DNA from: Desulfosporosinus acididurans
Lineage (GTDB): Bacteria; Bacillota; Desulfitobacteriia; Desulfitobacteriales; Desulfitobacteriaceae
Length of the DNA stretch: 64,000 nt
Reading direction: 5' to 3'
Assembly (NCBI RefSeq): GCF_001029285.1
Contig: NZ_LDZY01000004.1
Span: 186,001 to 250,000, forward strand
Of this stretch, positions 25,573-34,556 are shown in pieces (position 1 is the stretch's first letter; every line of letters starts with the position of its first letter). The notes under the pieces are model-generated. The model did not search any database, had not been told where the DNA came from, and was given only the letters and a program-made list of their open reading frames with translations. Both the position numbers and the translations under genes were made by a program.

Positions 25573-26859
25573 ATGGGAGGCGTTTTTGTTAAGCCGATCA
25601 CCGGCGTTAAGGGTGAAATACGAGTCCCCGGAGATAAATCCATCTCTCATCGGGCAGCGCTTTTGGGCGGAATGGCCTTTGGGGAAACCCATGTTACGGA
25701 TTTCTTACTGGGTCAAGATTGTTTAAGCACCCTAAAATGTTTAAGAGAACTAGGCGTAGCTTGGGAAAGACAAGGAACTGAAGTTTGGCTTCATGGTCAA
25801 GGTATGGACGAGTGGCGAGAACCGACCAATATTTTAGATGCGGGTAATTCTGGGACGACGTTCAGGCTCATGTTGGGCGTGTTGGCAGGTAGTCCCTTTT
25901 CTGTTACCTTGACAGGAGACGATTCTCTGCGTTCACGCCCCATGCGGCGTGTTACAGAGCCTCTAAAGCAAATGGGCGCCCGTATTTTGGGACGAAGAGA
26001 AGGAAATTTGGCACCAATCACGATGCAAGGCGGTTATCTGCAGGGGCAATCATTTCAGACCGAGGTTGCTTCGGCCCAAGTCAAATCCGCTCTGCTTTTA
26101 GCTGGCTTAAGAGCAAAGGGTGAGACGAGTGTACAGGAGCCCTCTCGTTCACGAGATCATACAGAACGGATGCTCAGAGGTTTTGGTGTGGAAGTTCACA
26201 GCAGCGGTAACTTAGTGAAACTTCAGGGCGGCGGAAGATTAACGGGTCAGGAGGTTTCTGTCCCGGGAGATATATCCTCTGCAGCTTTTTTTCTTGTTTT
26301 AGGAAGTTTGGTTGAAAAAGGCGAGCTTCTTCTTCCGGAAGTTGGAATAAACCCGACACGCACTGGAATTATCGATGTTCTAAAAGCCATGGGAGCAGAC
26401 ATTGAATTTCTGAAGAGTTCGGAAATATGTGGTGAACCAAGAGCGACTTTACGAGTTAGGCCGTCACATTTGAAAGGAATTGAGCTTGGGGGAGATCTGA
26501 TTCCACGTCTGATTGATGAAATTCCAATTTTAGCCTTAGCCGCAAGTCTGGCGGAGGGAGAGACAGTCATTCGGGATGCATCGGAATTAAGGGTCAAGGA
26601 AACCGATCGTATCGCACGAGTTGCAGAAGGCTTGAATGCTTTAGGTGCCAAGATAGAGGAATTGCCTGACGGAATGAGAATCCACGGTCAAAGAACGCTG
26701 CGAGGCGGAGAAGCGAGCAGTTTTGGCGATCATCGCTTAGCCATGGCTTGGGCTGTAGCCGGTATGCTTTCTCAGGAAGGAGTCAGTGTGGAAAACATGA
26801 CTGCGGCAGATGTCTCATTTCCTGATTTTTTAGAAATTATCAAGAAGGTTGTTCTATGA
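25573..26859 (+). CDS. aroA: 3-phosphoshikimate 1-carboxyvinyltransferase (EPSP synthase)
   Basis: Makes 5-enolpyruvylshikimate-3-phosphate (428 aa, full length). Visible sites are PGDKSISHRAALLG (phosphoshikimate binding), LDAGNSGTTFRLM, SAQVKSALLLAGL and the ELRVKETDRI motif. ATG 25573 is chosen because AAAGGGG lies upstream; GTG 25555 has none. The ALGAKI and GDHRLAMAWAVAG segments near the end are typical. Confidence 0.96.
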   Translation: MGGVFVKPITGVKGEIRVPGDKSISHRAALLGGMAFGETHVTDFLLGQDCLSTLKCLRELGVAWERQGTEVWLHGQGMDEWREPTNILDAGNSGTTFRLMLGVLAGSPFSVTLTGDDSLRSRPMRRVTEPLKQMGARILGRREGNLAPITMQGGYLQGQSFQTEVASAQVKSALLLAGLRAKGETSVQEPSRSRDHTERMLRGFGVEVHSSGNLVKLQGGGRLTGQEVSVPGDISSAAFFLVLGSLVEKGELLLPEVGINPTRTGIIDVLKAMGADIEFLKSSEICGEPRATLRVRPSHLKGIELGGDLIPRLIDEIPILALAASLAEGETVIRDASELRVKETDRIARVAEGLNALGAKIEELPDGMRIHGQRTLRGGEASSFGDHRLAMAWAVAGMLSQEGVSVENMTAADVSFPDFLEIIKKVVL

Positions 26860-26912
26860 TACTGTGCCGAAAGAATTGACACATTGGCACATTGCTGCTG
26901 CTAAAAAAAGAT

Positions 26913-26941
26913 GAAAACTCCGAGAATGACTCGGAGTTTTT
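26913..26941 (+). terminator. Intrinsic terminator of the aromatic operon
   Basis: AAAACTCCGAG pairs with CTCGGAGTTTT around AATGA and ends in TTTTTG. Perfect 11-bp stem, 53 bases after the aroA stop. Confidence 0.92.
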
Positions 26942-27064
26942 GATTTTGGCTGGTAAATTAGTGTTAAGTTAGGTATAGTAAAAGTCATGGGTTATATTCG
27001 CTTGCTTGATAGTTTTAGTATAGTAAGGTTATGTGGCGGGCTTAAGGTTTAGTTCCCTTGCTAA

Positions 27065-27268
27065 TTAACTTTGATAGTTAGTCTCTGCTTGGGAATCATT
27101 CATCATCCCCATCTCATTATCGTTGTCATCCGAATCTGAGTAATTACTTCCTCGTGAAACAATGGTGTATCCATATTGTTCGGATTTGCGGCCTAACATA
27201 AAGGCTGCAATGAGGCTAAGGATAAAGAGTAATCCATGCGAATGGTAGTGTTGTCTTTGCCAGAACAT
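27065..27268 (-). CDS. Hypothetical small membrane protein
   Basis: A 67-residue protein with one hydrophobic helix (about 12-25, GLLFILSLIAAFML) and a very acidic, Asn/Ser-rich C-terminal tail. GAAAGGAGGATAAACT precedes the ATG, which supports translation. No family recognised; a single gene divergent from the HAD hydrolase. Confidence 0.65.
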   Translation of the reverse strand: MFWQRQHYHSHGLLFILSLIAAFMLGRKSEQYGYTIVSRGSNYSDSDDNDNEMGMMNDSQAETNYQS

Positions 27269-27355
27269 AGTTTATCCTCCTTTCTTACATTTTAGATTAG
27301 CCATTTTGAGGAATTTCATCCGGGTAATATAAGGAAAAAACGAGGAGGTCCAATT

Positions 27356-28009
27356 GTGCGTTTTGATTATTTGCTCTGGGATCTTGATGGGACGTTAACT
27401 GACCCTAAACCAGGAATAACTCGCTCTGTACAGTATGCGCTTCAAAAACTCGGTTTTGCCTATCCCCATGAAGACGAGTTAGAGTGGGTTATTGGGCCGC
27501 CTTTAAAAGCGAGTTTTCAAGTTCTCCTTCAGTCAAAGAATGAGGACTTAATAACAAAGGCTGTCACCTTCTACCGAGAGCGTTTCCAAGAGATTGGAAT
27601 GTATGAAAATATGGTTTACTCCGGTATTCCTGAATTATTGGACTTGTTAAAGGAAAAAGGTTGTCAACACCTTTTGGCTACTTCAAAACCGAAGGTCTTT
27701 GCCGAAAAAATTCTGCAGCATTTCTCTTTGAACAATAGTTTTTCTGAAATCATGGGCAGCGAATTGAGTGGGAACTTTGTGGAAAAGGAAGATTTAATCC
27801 GTGAAGTTTTAAAAAGTGTTTCTCCCCAAGCACGGTCGAAAACGGTAATGATCGGTGACCGTCTCTATGATGTTAAGGGTGCCAGAGCAAACAATATTAA
27901 GGTTATATCTGTCGGCTATGGCTACGGGACTCTTGATGAGTTGGAAGCTGCAGCTCCGGATTATTTTGTTTCCAGTGTCCAAGACTTGAAACAGCTTCTT
28001 TTAAGTTAG
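27356..28009 (+). CDS. HAD hydrolase, phosphoglycolate phosphatase-like
   Basis: Second Gph-like HAD phosphatase in the window (217 aa). Motif I WDLDGTLTDP, motif II LATSKP, motif III lysine near EKEDLI, motif IV MIGDRLYDVKGA. The cap helices match the PGP/pyrophosphatase PpaX subgroup, and GVGYGYGT-like ending (SVGYGYGTLDEL) is typical. GTG start after ACGAGGAGGTCC. Substrate not determinable. Confidence 0.88.
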   Translation: MRFDYLLWDLDGTLTDPKPGITRSVQYALQKLGFAYPHEDELEWVIGPPLKASFQVLLQSKNEDLITKAVTFYRERFQEIGMYENMVYSGIPELLDLLKEKGCQHLLATSKPKVFAEKILQHFSLNNSFSEIMGSELSGNFVEKEDLIREVLKSVSPQARSKTVMIGDRLYDVKGARANNIKVISVGYGYGTLDELEAAAPDYFVSSVQDLKQLLLS

Positions 28010-28014
28010 AGCAT

Positions 28015-28281
28015 TTAATCCGACACCTTTTCGATGGTTGCCTGCTGGATTATAGGGTACCGTACTGCTGCATCAAGATAAATATAGTTTTCATCCTTAT
28101 CTTGACGAACCATGCCTACGATGCCATGATCATCGGTTGTTTTAAGGTATTGCTGAACAAAGTGCTGGTATGCGCGTTCGTCCCAGGGATCTAAAAAATC
28201 AGTAACGGTATTTAAATAGTGTTCTACGGGAATTTTAAAATAACGATGGTAAACTTGTAGTGTTGTTTCATTGGAATGCAT
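28015..28281 (-). CDS. Hypothetical protein
   Basis: An 88-residue soluble protein, not recognised. It is rich in Tyr, His and Gln (VYHRYFKIPVEHYLN, YQHFVQQYL), with no membrane helix or cysteine. AAGGGAGGAAT precedes the ATG. It converges on the HAD gene with 5 bases between stop codons and is divergent from the CPBP protease gene. Confidence 0.65.
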   Translation of the reverse strand: MHSNETTLQVYHRYFKIPVEHYLNTVTDFLDPWDERAYQHFVQQYLKTTDDHGIVGMVRQDKDENYIYLDAAVRYPIIQQATIEKVSD

Positions 28282-28359
28282 ATCTATTCCTCCCTTGAGA
28301 GTTAGTCTGAGATATTTGCCAATAAACTATGTGTCAAAACCATAAAAGGGAGAGTGTAT

Positions 28360-29091
28360 ATGGACGAAGGACTTGAAAATCACGAACACTCTGAGTGCTC
28401 TGAACCTCCTGAGCGAAAACGCACCTTAAACTGGGTCGACTTACTGACAGTTATGATTGGAATTGCCGTGATTTATATTATCCTGGCTCTGGGAACAGTT
28501 TGGTTGATGAAGTGGTGGCCTAATGAACGGGTATTGATGTATTTAAATGCTTTTCTAACTCAGTTTTCCTTTTTTCTTTTGATTTGGCTGCTTAAAAAAC
28601 TACGACATTGGGAATGGTCCGACTTTGGCTGGCGGCGGCCGGTTTTTCTGCGGAAGGCCCTGCCGAATATTTTGGGGATTTATGGGATTAGCTGGCTTTT
28701 TAATATTGCCTATGCTATTTTCTTATATAAACAAGGAATGTCTCCGCCCACGACAGATGTCTATACTAAACTTCTGGGACAATCTTCGGGAGTTACCTTG
28801 TTTTTAAATCTAATTCTGGCAGGCGTTTTAGCTCCTTTGGTGGAAGAAACCATGTTCCGGGGACTTATTTTTGGAAGTCTAAGAACTTATTGCGGTAAAT
28901 GGACAGCTGCTGTTATTAGCGCAGCAATCTTTTCGGGACTCCATTTTCAGGCTTACGGTTTCATCCCGCGCTTTATTCTTGGGATCGCTTTAGTTTATCT
29001 TTACGATAAATACAAATCTCTTTATCCTAATGTTGCACTACACTCCTTAAACAATATTATTGCAACCTTAATTGCTGCTAAATTTGTTTAA
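28360..29091 (+). CDS. CPBP-family intramembrane metalloprotease
   Basis: Polytopic membrane protein (243 aa) of the CAAX protease/bacteriocin-processing family. The glutamate pair and Arg of motif 1 are in VEETMFRGLIFGSL, the motif 2 His in FSGLHFQA and the motif 3 His in LHSLNN. GGGAGAG precedes ATG 28360. In Firmicutes such proteins act in peptide processing, immunity or sigma-factor control; no partner is adjacent. Confidence 0.88.
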   Translation: MDEGLENHEHSECSEPPERKRTLNWVDLLTVMIGIAVIYIILALGTVWLMKWWPNERVLMYLNAFLTQFSFFLLIWLLKKLRHWEWSDFGWRRPVFLRKALPNILGIYGISWLFNIAYAIFLYKQGMSPPTTDVYTKLLGQSSGVTLFLNLILAGVLAPLVEETMFRGLIFGSLRTYCGKWTAAVISAAIFSGLHFQAYGFIPRFILGIALVYLYDKYKSLYPNVALHSLNNIIATLIAAKFV

Positions 29092-29116
29092 CCAGGTTGT
29101 AAGAGTTTATCCGTTA

Positions 29117-29170
29117 AATAAAGGCGTTCTCACTCCACTGTCATACTAGTGGTGCGAGAACGCCTTTATT
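29117..29170 (+). terminator. Long intrinsic terminator after CPBP gene
   Basis: AATAAAGGCGTTCTC pairs perfectly with GAGAACGCCTTTATT, with a weaker inner stem (CCACT/AGTGG). It ends in TTATTATT and is probably bidirectional. Confidence 0.9.
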
Positions 29171-29179
29171 ATTTCACTG

Positions 29180-29200
29180 CCTAGTTCCTAGTTCCTAGTT
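29180..29200 (+). repeat. Three tandem CCTAGTT repeats
   Basis: CCTAGTT occurs three times in a row with a period of 7 bases, in the short leader of the hydrogenase operon. Function unknown. Confidence 0.7.
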
Positions 29201-29284
29201 CTTTGGAATAATTTTCTTTTCATGGCAAACACTAATGAACATAAATCCAAGACCACTATGCTTAGACTGAGGGAGGGAGACTAT

Positions 29285-30373
29285 TTGTCGAAATCTGAAA
29301 CCTATTACCAATGGGCTCGCCGCAAAGGAGTATCTAGGAGAGACTTCTTTAAATTCTGCACTCTTATGGGAGCGATGCTGGGTTTAGAGGCCACAGAGTT
29401 TCCAAAAATCGTTTCGGCGTTACAGTCGAAACCTCGCTTGCCGGTTATTTATCTAAACTTGCAGGAATGTACCTGTTGTGGAGAATCGTTTTTGCGCTCA
29501 TCGCATCCATTAGTCTCTGATCTGATCTTTAATATGATTTCACTTGACTATATGGAAGTTCTTCAGGCAGCCGCGGGTAAGCAAGCTGAAGAAGTACGTT
29601 TGAAAACGATGAAGGATCATCCTGGCGGTTATATTTTGGTTGTTGAAGGCAGCGTAACTTTAGGGAACGGAGGAGTCTTTTGCACTATTGGCGGTGTATC
29701 TACAACGGATATACTTAAGCAAACCGCTGAGGGAGCGGCTGCCGTTATCGCCTATGGCTCTTGTGCTACAAACGCTTGTGTTCAAGGGGCCTATCCTAAC
29801 CCTACAGAAGCTGTGCCGATACGGCGAGTTATAAAAAACAAGCCAGTTATTGACGTTCCCGGCTGCCCTCCCATTGCTGAAGTAATCACGGGAACCATTG
29901 TACACTATCTTACTTACGGAGAAATCCCGGAGCTGACTAATCAAGGACGGCCTAAGGCATTCTACGAACATCGCGTCCACGACAATTGTGTGCGGAGAGC
30001 ATTTTTTGACGCGGGTCAGTTTGTTGAGTCCTTTGATGATGCCGGAGCAAAACAAGGGTGGTGTCTCTATAAAATGGGCTGCAAAGGTCCCACGACCTAT
30101 AATGCTTGTGCCATCACTGAATGGAATGATGGTGTAAGCTATCCCATAAAATCGGGGCATCCTTGTATAGGATGTTCGGAAAACAACTTTTTTGACAATA
30201 CTCCCTTCTATACGCATTTGGCGAAAATACCGAACAATGCCCTTGGCAAGGATGTCGATCAGGTTGGGATGGATGTGGTCGGTGTCGCCGGTCTTGCAGT
30301 GGTAGCTCATGCTGGAATGACAGCAGTTGTGAAACATGGCGAAAAAAAGGCTAAGGAAGGAAGCAAACCATGA
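29285..30373 (+). CDS. hyaA: [NiFe] uptake hydrogenase small subunit, Tat-exported
   Basis: Electron-transfer subunit of a membrane-bound periplasm-facing hydrogenase (362 aa). The start is TTG 29285, 5 bases after GGGAGGGAG; ATG 29222 lacks a ribosome site. The twin-arginine motif SRRDFFK is then at residues 17-23, well placed. Fe-S cysteines appear in ECTCCGES, CATNACVQGAYPNP, PGCPP, and the distal CIGC segment. It is coupled to the large subunit by a 4-base overlap. Exported folded together with the large subunit. Confidence 0.95.
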   Translation: MSKSETYYQWARRKGVSRRDFFKFCTLMGAMLGLEATEFPKIVSALQSKPRLPVIYLNLQECTCCGESFLRSSHPLVSDLIFNMISLDYMEVLQAAAGKQAEEVRLKTMKDHPGGYILVVEGSVTLGNGGVFCTIGGVSTTDILKQTAEGAAAVIAYGSCATNACVQGAYPNPTEAVPIRRVIKNKPVIDVPGCPPIAEVITGTIVHYLTYGEIPELTNQGRPKAFYEHRVHDNCVRRAFFDAGQFVESFDDAGAKQGWCLYKMGCKGPTTYNACAITEWNDGVSYPIKSGHPCIGCSENNFFDNTPFYTHLAKIPNNALGKDVDQVGMDVVGVAGLAVVAHAGMTAVVKHGEKKAKEGSKP

Positions 30374-32082
30374 CCACAAGAATCGTCGTTGACCCAATTA
30401 CCCGAATTGAAGGACATTTACGAATTGAGGCAGTAGTTGATGGTAATCGGATTACCGATGCAATCAGTGCCGGTACAGTCTTTCGAGGAATCGAAAAAAT
30501 TGTTGAAAACAGAGACCCGCGTGATGTATGGGCCTTTGTGCAAAGAATTTGCGGAGTATGTACTCATATTCATGCTTTAGCTTCAATTCGGGCGGTTGAA
30601 GATGCATTAGATATACGTATTCCCAAAAATGCCAACTTAATCAGGAATATTATGACAACAACCCAGTTTGTCCAAGATCACGTGATCCATTTTTACCATT
30701 TGCATGGTTTCGACTGGATCGACGTCCTAAGTGCTCTCAAGGCTGATCCTGCTCAAGCAAGTGCTTTAGCTCGTTCTATTTCTGATTGGCCAAGGTCCTC
30801 AGATGGCTATTTCCGAGATGTACAGAATAAGGTTAAAACGTTTGTGGAAAGCGGGCAGCTCGGCATATTTGCCAATGCCTACTGGGGGCACCCGGCTTAT
30901 CGGCTTCCTCCGGAGGCTAATTTAGTTGGCGTTGCCCATTATCTCGACGCTTTGTCCTGGCAAAAAGAAATAGCGAAGATTCATACCATTTTCGGCGGAA
31001 AAAACCCCCATCCCAACTACTTGGTTGGAGGGATGGCCAGTACTCTTAATATGAATGATAATGACGTTATTAATATGGAACGTTTGGATTTAGTAAAAAC
31101 TAAAATTGATGAAGCTCAGGTTTTTGTTGACCAGGTACTTATACCGGACATTTTTGCCATCGCAAACTTTTATAAACAGGATCTTTATGGCGGAGGCGTG
31201 GGAAATTATCTGGCTTATGGTGGTATTCCAACGGTTGATATTCGCGAACCGGATAGTTTTCTATTTCCCGGGGGAGTTGTTCTCGATCGTAATTTAAGTA
31301 AAGTAGAGGAGGTTAATCTCAAAGATCCTCTGCAAATTCAAGAATTTGTTCCCCATTCCTGGTATCGTTATGATGATCCTAAAGCTGGACTGCATCCCTG
31401 GCAAGGAAAAACTGAAGTCGCTTATAATGGGCCGCTTCCGCCATATAGCAATTTAGACGAGAGTAAAGGGTATAGCTGGATAAAAACACCTCGCTGGAAG
31501 GGGCGTCCGGTAGAAGTGGGCCCCTTGGCCCGCTTTGTTGTAGCCTATGCCAAAGGTAATCAAGAAATCAAGGGTTTGGTTGATGATGCCCTTCATCGCT
31601 TGAATTTGCCGGTTACGGCTCTTTATTCGACCTTGGGAAGGACTTTGGCCAGGGCTTTAGAGTCTAAATTTCTGGTAAATCATCTTGCCGGTTTTTACAA
31701 TGATCTAGTAGCCAATATTAAAGCCGGTGATAGTCAGACCTTCAACGGTGAAAAATGGGAGCCGGAAAAGTGGCCTTCTCAAGCTCAAGGCGTCGGCTTT
31801 GCTGAGGCTCCTCGCGGGGCCTTAGGGCATTGGGTCAAGATCAACCAAGGTAAGGTTAGTAGTTATCAAGCGGTTGTACCGACAACCTGGAATGCCTCTC
31901 CTCGAGATGCATCCGGTCAAAAGGGGCCTTATGAAGCATCATTATTGGATACCCCCCTTGCCCGACAAGATCAGCCTTTAGAATTGTTGCGAACGATTCA
32001 CTCCTTTGACCCATGTTTAGCTTGTGCCACTCATTTGTTAAATCCTCAAGGGAATGAAGTTCTCAAAGTTCGAGTGATTTAA
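30370..32082 (+). CDS. hyaB: [NiFe] uptake hydrogenase large subunit
   Basis: Catalytic subunit (570 aa). Nickel ligands are Cys61 and Cys64 in RICGVC and Cys549 and Cys552 in DPCLACATH. The 15-residue tail after His555 is the part removed by a maturation endopeptidase. The conserved N-terminal VDPITRIEGHLRIE is present. It oxidises H2 and passes electrons through the small subunit to the cytochrome b encoded next. No maturation protease gene is in this cluster. Confidence 0.97.
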   Translation: MTTRIVVDPITRIEGHLRIEAVVDGNRITDAISAGTVFRGIEKIVENRDPRDVWAFVQRICGVCTHIHALASIRAVEDALDIRIPKNANLIRNIMTTTQFVQDHVIHFYHLHGFDWIDVLSALKADPAQASALARSISDWPRSSDGYFRDVQNKVKTFVESGQLGIFANAYWGHPAYRLPPEANLVGVAHYLDALSWQKEIAKIHTIFGGKNPHPNYLVGGMASTLNMNDNDVINMERLDLVKTKIDEAQVFVDQVLIPDIFAIANFYKQDLYGGGVGNYLAYGGIPTVDIREPDSFLFPGGVVLDRNLSKVEEVNLKDPLQIQEFVPHSWYRYDDPKAGLHPWQGKTEVAYNGPLPPYSNLDESKGYSWIKTPRWKGRPVEVGPLARFVVAYAKGNQEIKGLVDDALHRLNLPVTALYSTLGRTLARALESKFLVNHLAGFYNDLVANIKAGDSQTFNGEKWEPEKWPSQAQGVGFAEAPRGALGHWVKINQGKVSSYQAVVPTTWNASPRDASGQKGPYEASLLDTPLARQDQPLELLRTIHSFDPCLACATHLLNPQGNEVLKVRVI

Positions 32083-32096
32083 GGAGGATTCTTAAG

Positions 32097-32777
32097 ATGA
32101 GTATTCTTCGCAGCCAGGTTTATGTTTGGGAATTTCCTGTGCGCTTTTTTCATTGGGTTAATGCTCTGGCCATCACGATTCTTTTTTTAACGGGAATGTA
32201 CATTGGACATCCTATATTAGATACTCCGGGCGAAGCTGTTGGACATTTCTTTATGGGAAGAGTCCGTTATTGGCATGGCATATTTGCCTTTATTTTCATG
32301 GCCAACATGCTTTTTCGCTTGTATTGGTTTTGGGCAGGCAATGAGTATTCTAAAATGAGACTTTGGAAGAAAGAGTTTTGGCGGGATGCTGTTACAACGT
32401 TTAAATATTATACATTCATGACTCGAGAACACGCGGAGCACGTGGGCCATAATGCCCTTGCTCAGTTAATGTATTTCTTTTTTGTATGGCTCGGCGGTTT
32501 GCTCATAATGTTGACGGGTTTGGCGATGCGTGGGGGAAGTGATCCGAACGGAACAATTCAGACCCTTTTTGGCTGGGTGGTTCCTCTTTTGCGAAATGAG
32601 TATCAGGTGCGCAATTTACACCATTTTTTGGCCTGGGGATTCGCTGTTTTCTTAATCGGACACTTGTATATGGTTTTCCGTCAAGACATTTTAGATGACG
32701 ACGGAACGATTTCTTCAATGATTAATGGCTATAAATTTGAACTATCTTCCCAAAATAATAAGAAAGCCAGGCCCTGA
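32097..32777 (+). CDS. hyaC: Hydrogenase cytochrome b subunit
   Basis: Membrane diheme cytochrome b (226 aa, four helices) that takes electrons from the small subunit to menaquinone. Heme-ligand histidines are expected in RFFHWVNALA, RYWHGIFAF and LHHFLAWGF/GHLYMVF, matching the Ni/Fe-hydrogenase b-type family. AAGGAGGATTCTTAAG precedes the ATG, 14 bases after the large subunit stop. It is the last gene of the operon. Confidence 0.94.
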   Translation: MSILRSQVYVWEFPVRFFHWVNALAITILFLTGMYIGHPILDTPGEAVGHFFMGRVRYWHGIFAFIFMANMLFRLYWFWAGNEYSKMRLWKKEFWRDAVTTFKYYTFMTREHAEHVGHNALAQLMYFFFVWLGGLLIMLTGLAMRGGSDPNGTIQTLFGWVVPLLRNEYQVRNLHHFLAWGFAVFLIGHLYMVFRQDILDDDGTISSMINGYKFELSSQNNKKARP

Positions 32778-32816
32778 TAGTTTAGGAGAATCTAGGGCAG
32801 ACCCCAAAAATGCATA

Positions 32817-32859
32817 CAGAACTGAGGCCGCGAAAGAAAGTGGTCTCAGTTCTGTTTTC
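32817..32859 (+). terminator. Intrinsic terminator of hydrogenase operon
   Basis: CAGAACTGAGGCC pairs with GGTCTCAGTTCTG (one wobble) around a loop and runs into TTTTCT. Confidence 0.9.
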
Positions 32860-33040
32860 TCGTTTTATCCAATCGAAAGACTCCATTTCTTCATTAAAAA
32901 CGAAGGATTGTTTGGCCTCAAAGTCGTATGTTATAATCTGTTTAATAGTATTTTAAAAAATAGGTCTTTAATAGGATACATCAAGATCGTCCTGATTTTA
33001 TAAGACTATGAATATTCTTTGAACAGACAGGAGTATAATT

Positions 33041-33718
33041 GTGGTACATAGAAAACAAAGTGACCTGCAAATTGCTATTGATGGCCCTGCCGGAGCAGGG
33101 AAAAGTACGGTTGCCAAACTCGTGGCCAAAGGGTTGGATTTATTTTATGTCGATACTGGTGCCATGTACCGGGCCATAGCTTATAAAGCCTTGTCAAGCG
33201 GAATTTCTATTAACGATGAAGAAAAAGTCAGTCAAATTGCTCAAAGAACTGAGGTGATGTTAGACCATTCCGATGAACGTCTCGTATGGTGTGATGGTCA
33301 AAATGTAACCCAAGCCATTAGAAATCCGGAAGTTTCCCGAGCTGTTGCTACTGTAGCTGCATATGCAAAGGTGAGAGAACGGTTAGTAGAGCTTCAACGT
33401 ATGGAGGCGGCTCGAGGCGGAGTAGTTATGGATGGCCGGGATATCGGCACTCATGTACTGCCCGAGGCGGATCTCAAAATTTTTTTAACGGCTTCAGCTG
33501 ACGAACGAGCTAGGCGCCGGTGGATTGAGCTCCAGAATTCCGGCCGAAATGTCTCCTTTGAAGAAGTGTTCCAAGATATGCAGCGACGTGATCGTCAGGA
33601 CATGGAGCGGGAAGTGTCTCCCTTAAAGCCTGCCCGAGACGCGAAAATTCTGGATACCACTGGCTTAAAGGTGGAGGATATTGTCACAAAAATCCTTCGT
33701 TTAGCACAGGAGGGATAG
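33041..33718 (+). CDS. cmk: Cytidylate kinase
   Basis: Phosphorylates CMP and dCMP (225 aa). P-loop GPAGAGKST at residues 15-23, the [12 protein letters not shown] substrate segment, [20 protein letters not shown] and the [10 protein letters not shown] lid. The start is GTG after ACAGGAGT. It begins the cmk-plsC-ispH/rpsA cluster, a common order in Clostridia. Confidence 0.96.
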   Translation: MVHRKQSDLQIAIDGPAGAGKSTVAKLVAKGLDLFYVDTGAMYRAIAYKALSSGISINDEEKVSQIAQRTEVMLDHSDERLVWCDGQNVTQAIRNPEVSRAVATVAAYAKVRERLVELQRMEAARGGVVMDGRDIGTHVLPEADLKIFLTASADERARRRWIELQNSGRNVSFEEVFQDMQRRDRQDMEREVSPLKPARDAKILDTTGLKVEDIVTKILRLAQEG

Positions 33719-33720
33719 TA

Positions 33721-34323
33721 ATGACGTTATACAACGTTGCTAAAGGAATGTTTCGCCTGCAATTCAAACTAATGGGGTGGAAAATTCAGGGGGTTGAGAA
33801 TCTGCCTCTTGAAGGCCCGGTGATTTTGGCGATTAATCATGTCAGTATGTGGGATCCTGTTGTGGCGGCCTCCAGTCTGCCGCGTCCTGTTCGTTTTATG
33901 GCTAAGGAGGAGTTGTTTTCTTTACCTATATTAGGAAAGCTGTTTCGTACTTTGGGAGCTTTCCCGGTGAAAAGAGGACAGGGTGATATGAATGCCATCA
34001 GACAATCCTTGGCAATTCTGAAGGAAGGGCAAGTGTTGGGCTTGTTCCCCGAAGGAAAACGTTCAAAAACCGGGACAATACAAAAAGGGATGCCCGGGAT
34101 GGTCCTTTTAATGGAAAAAAGTAAGGCCTCCATCGTTCCTATAAAGGTCAATGGAACGAAACATATGTTCACAAAAGGCTGGGGAAAGATTTCTGTTGTT
34201 ATTGGCAAGCCTTTAACCTCTGAAATGCTTAAGGCCCCGGCAGGGATTGACAATCGGCGAGAATGGATTGCCGACCGCATTATGCAGGCTGTCTTGGACC
34301 TGCAGCTGCCCAAAGCCCAGTAA
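33721..34323 (+). CDS. plsC: 1-acyl-sn-glycerol-3-phosphate acyltransferase
   Basis: Makes phosphatidic acid from lysophosphatidate (200 aa). Catalytic motif NHVSMWD has His40 and Asp45 (HX4D), and the acceptor-binding motif is FPEGKRS. The protein is peripheral to the membrane. ATG follows the cmk stop by 2 bases with AGGAGGGATAGT as ribosome site, so the two are cotranscribed. Confidence 0.94.
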   Translation: MTLYNVAKGMFRLQFKLMGWKIQGVENLPLEGPVILAINHVSMWDPVVAASSLPRPVRFMAKEELFSLPILGKLFRTLGAFPVKRGQGDMNAIRQSLAILKEGQVLGLFPEGKRSKTGTIQKGMPGMVLLMEKSKASIVPIKVNGTKHMFTKGWGKISVVIGKPLTSEMLKAPAGIDNRREWIADRIMQAVLDLQLPKAQ

Positions 34324-34347
34324 ACAAACATTTGCTTCTGATAGGGG

Positions 34348-34400
34348 ATGCGAACAGAATAAGCGGCTATGAATAGGAACGCCGCTTATTTTGTCGCATC
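34348..34400 (+). terminator. Terminator hairpin after plsC
   Basis: AATAAGCGGC (34358-34367) pairs with GCCGCTTATT (34381-34390). The stem is extended by GATGCG with CGCATC. The short T-run (TTTTG) lies within the outer stem. Confidence 0.7.
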
Positions 34401-34556
34401 TTTTTTAGCAGATAGGGCAGGCTAATTTCGAAAGAACCTTAGACAGAATCGAAAAGTGTCATTATACATAAAACTCGTTCATATAGCAGGATTTTTGAGC
34501 AAGAGTAGAGAAAGAGTAAGGGACAAGTTCTTATAATTTTGTGGGAGGGTCTTGTT

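Noticed and set aside
29180-29200. CRISPR-like repeat
   Set aside because: Only three 7-base tandem copies without spacers; no CRISPR array or cas gene occurs in the window.
32725-33003. 92-codon frame after hyaC
   Set aside because: It overlaps the hyaC end and contains the operon terminator; it is intergenic sequence that happens to be open.
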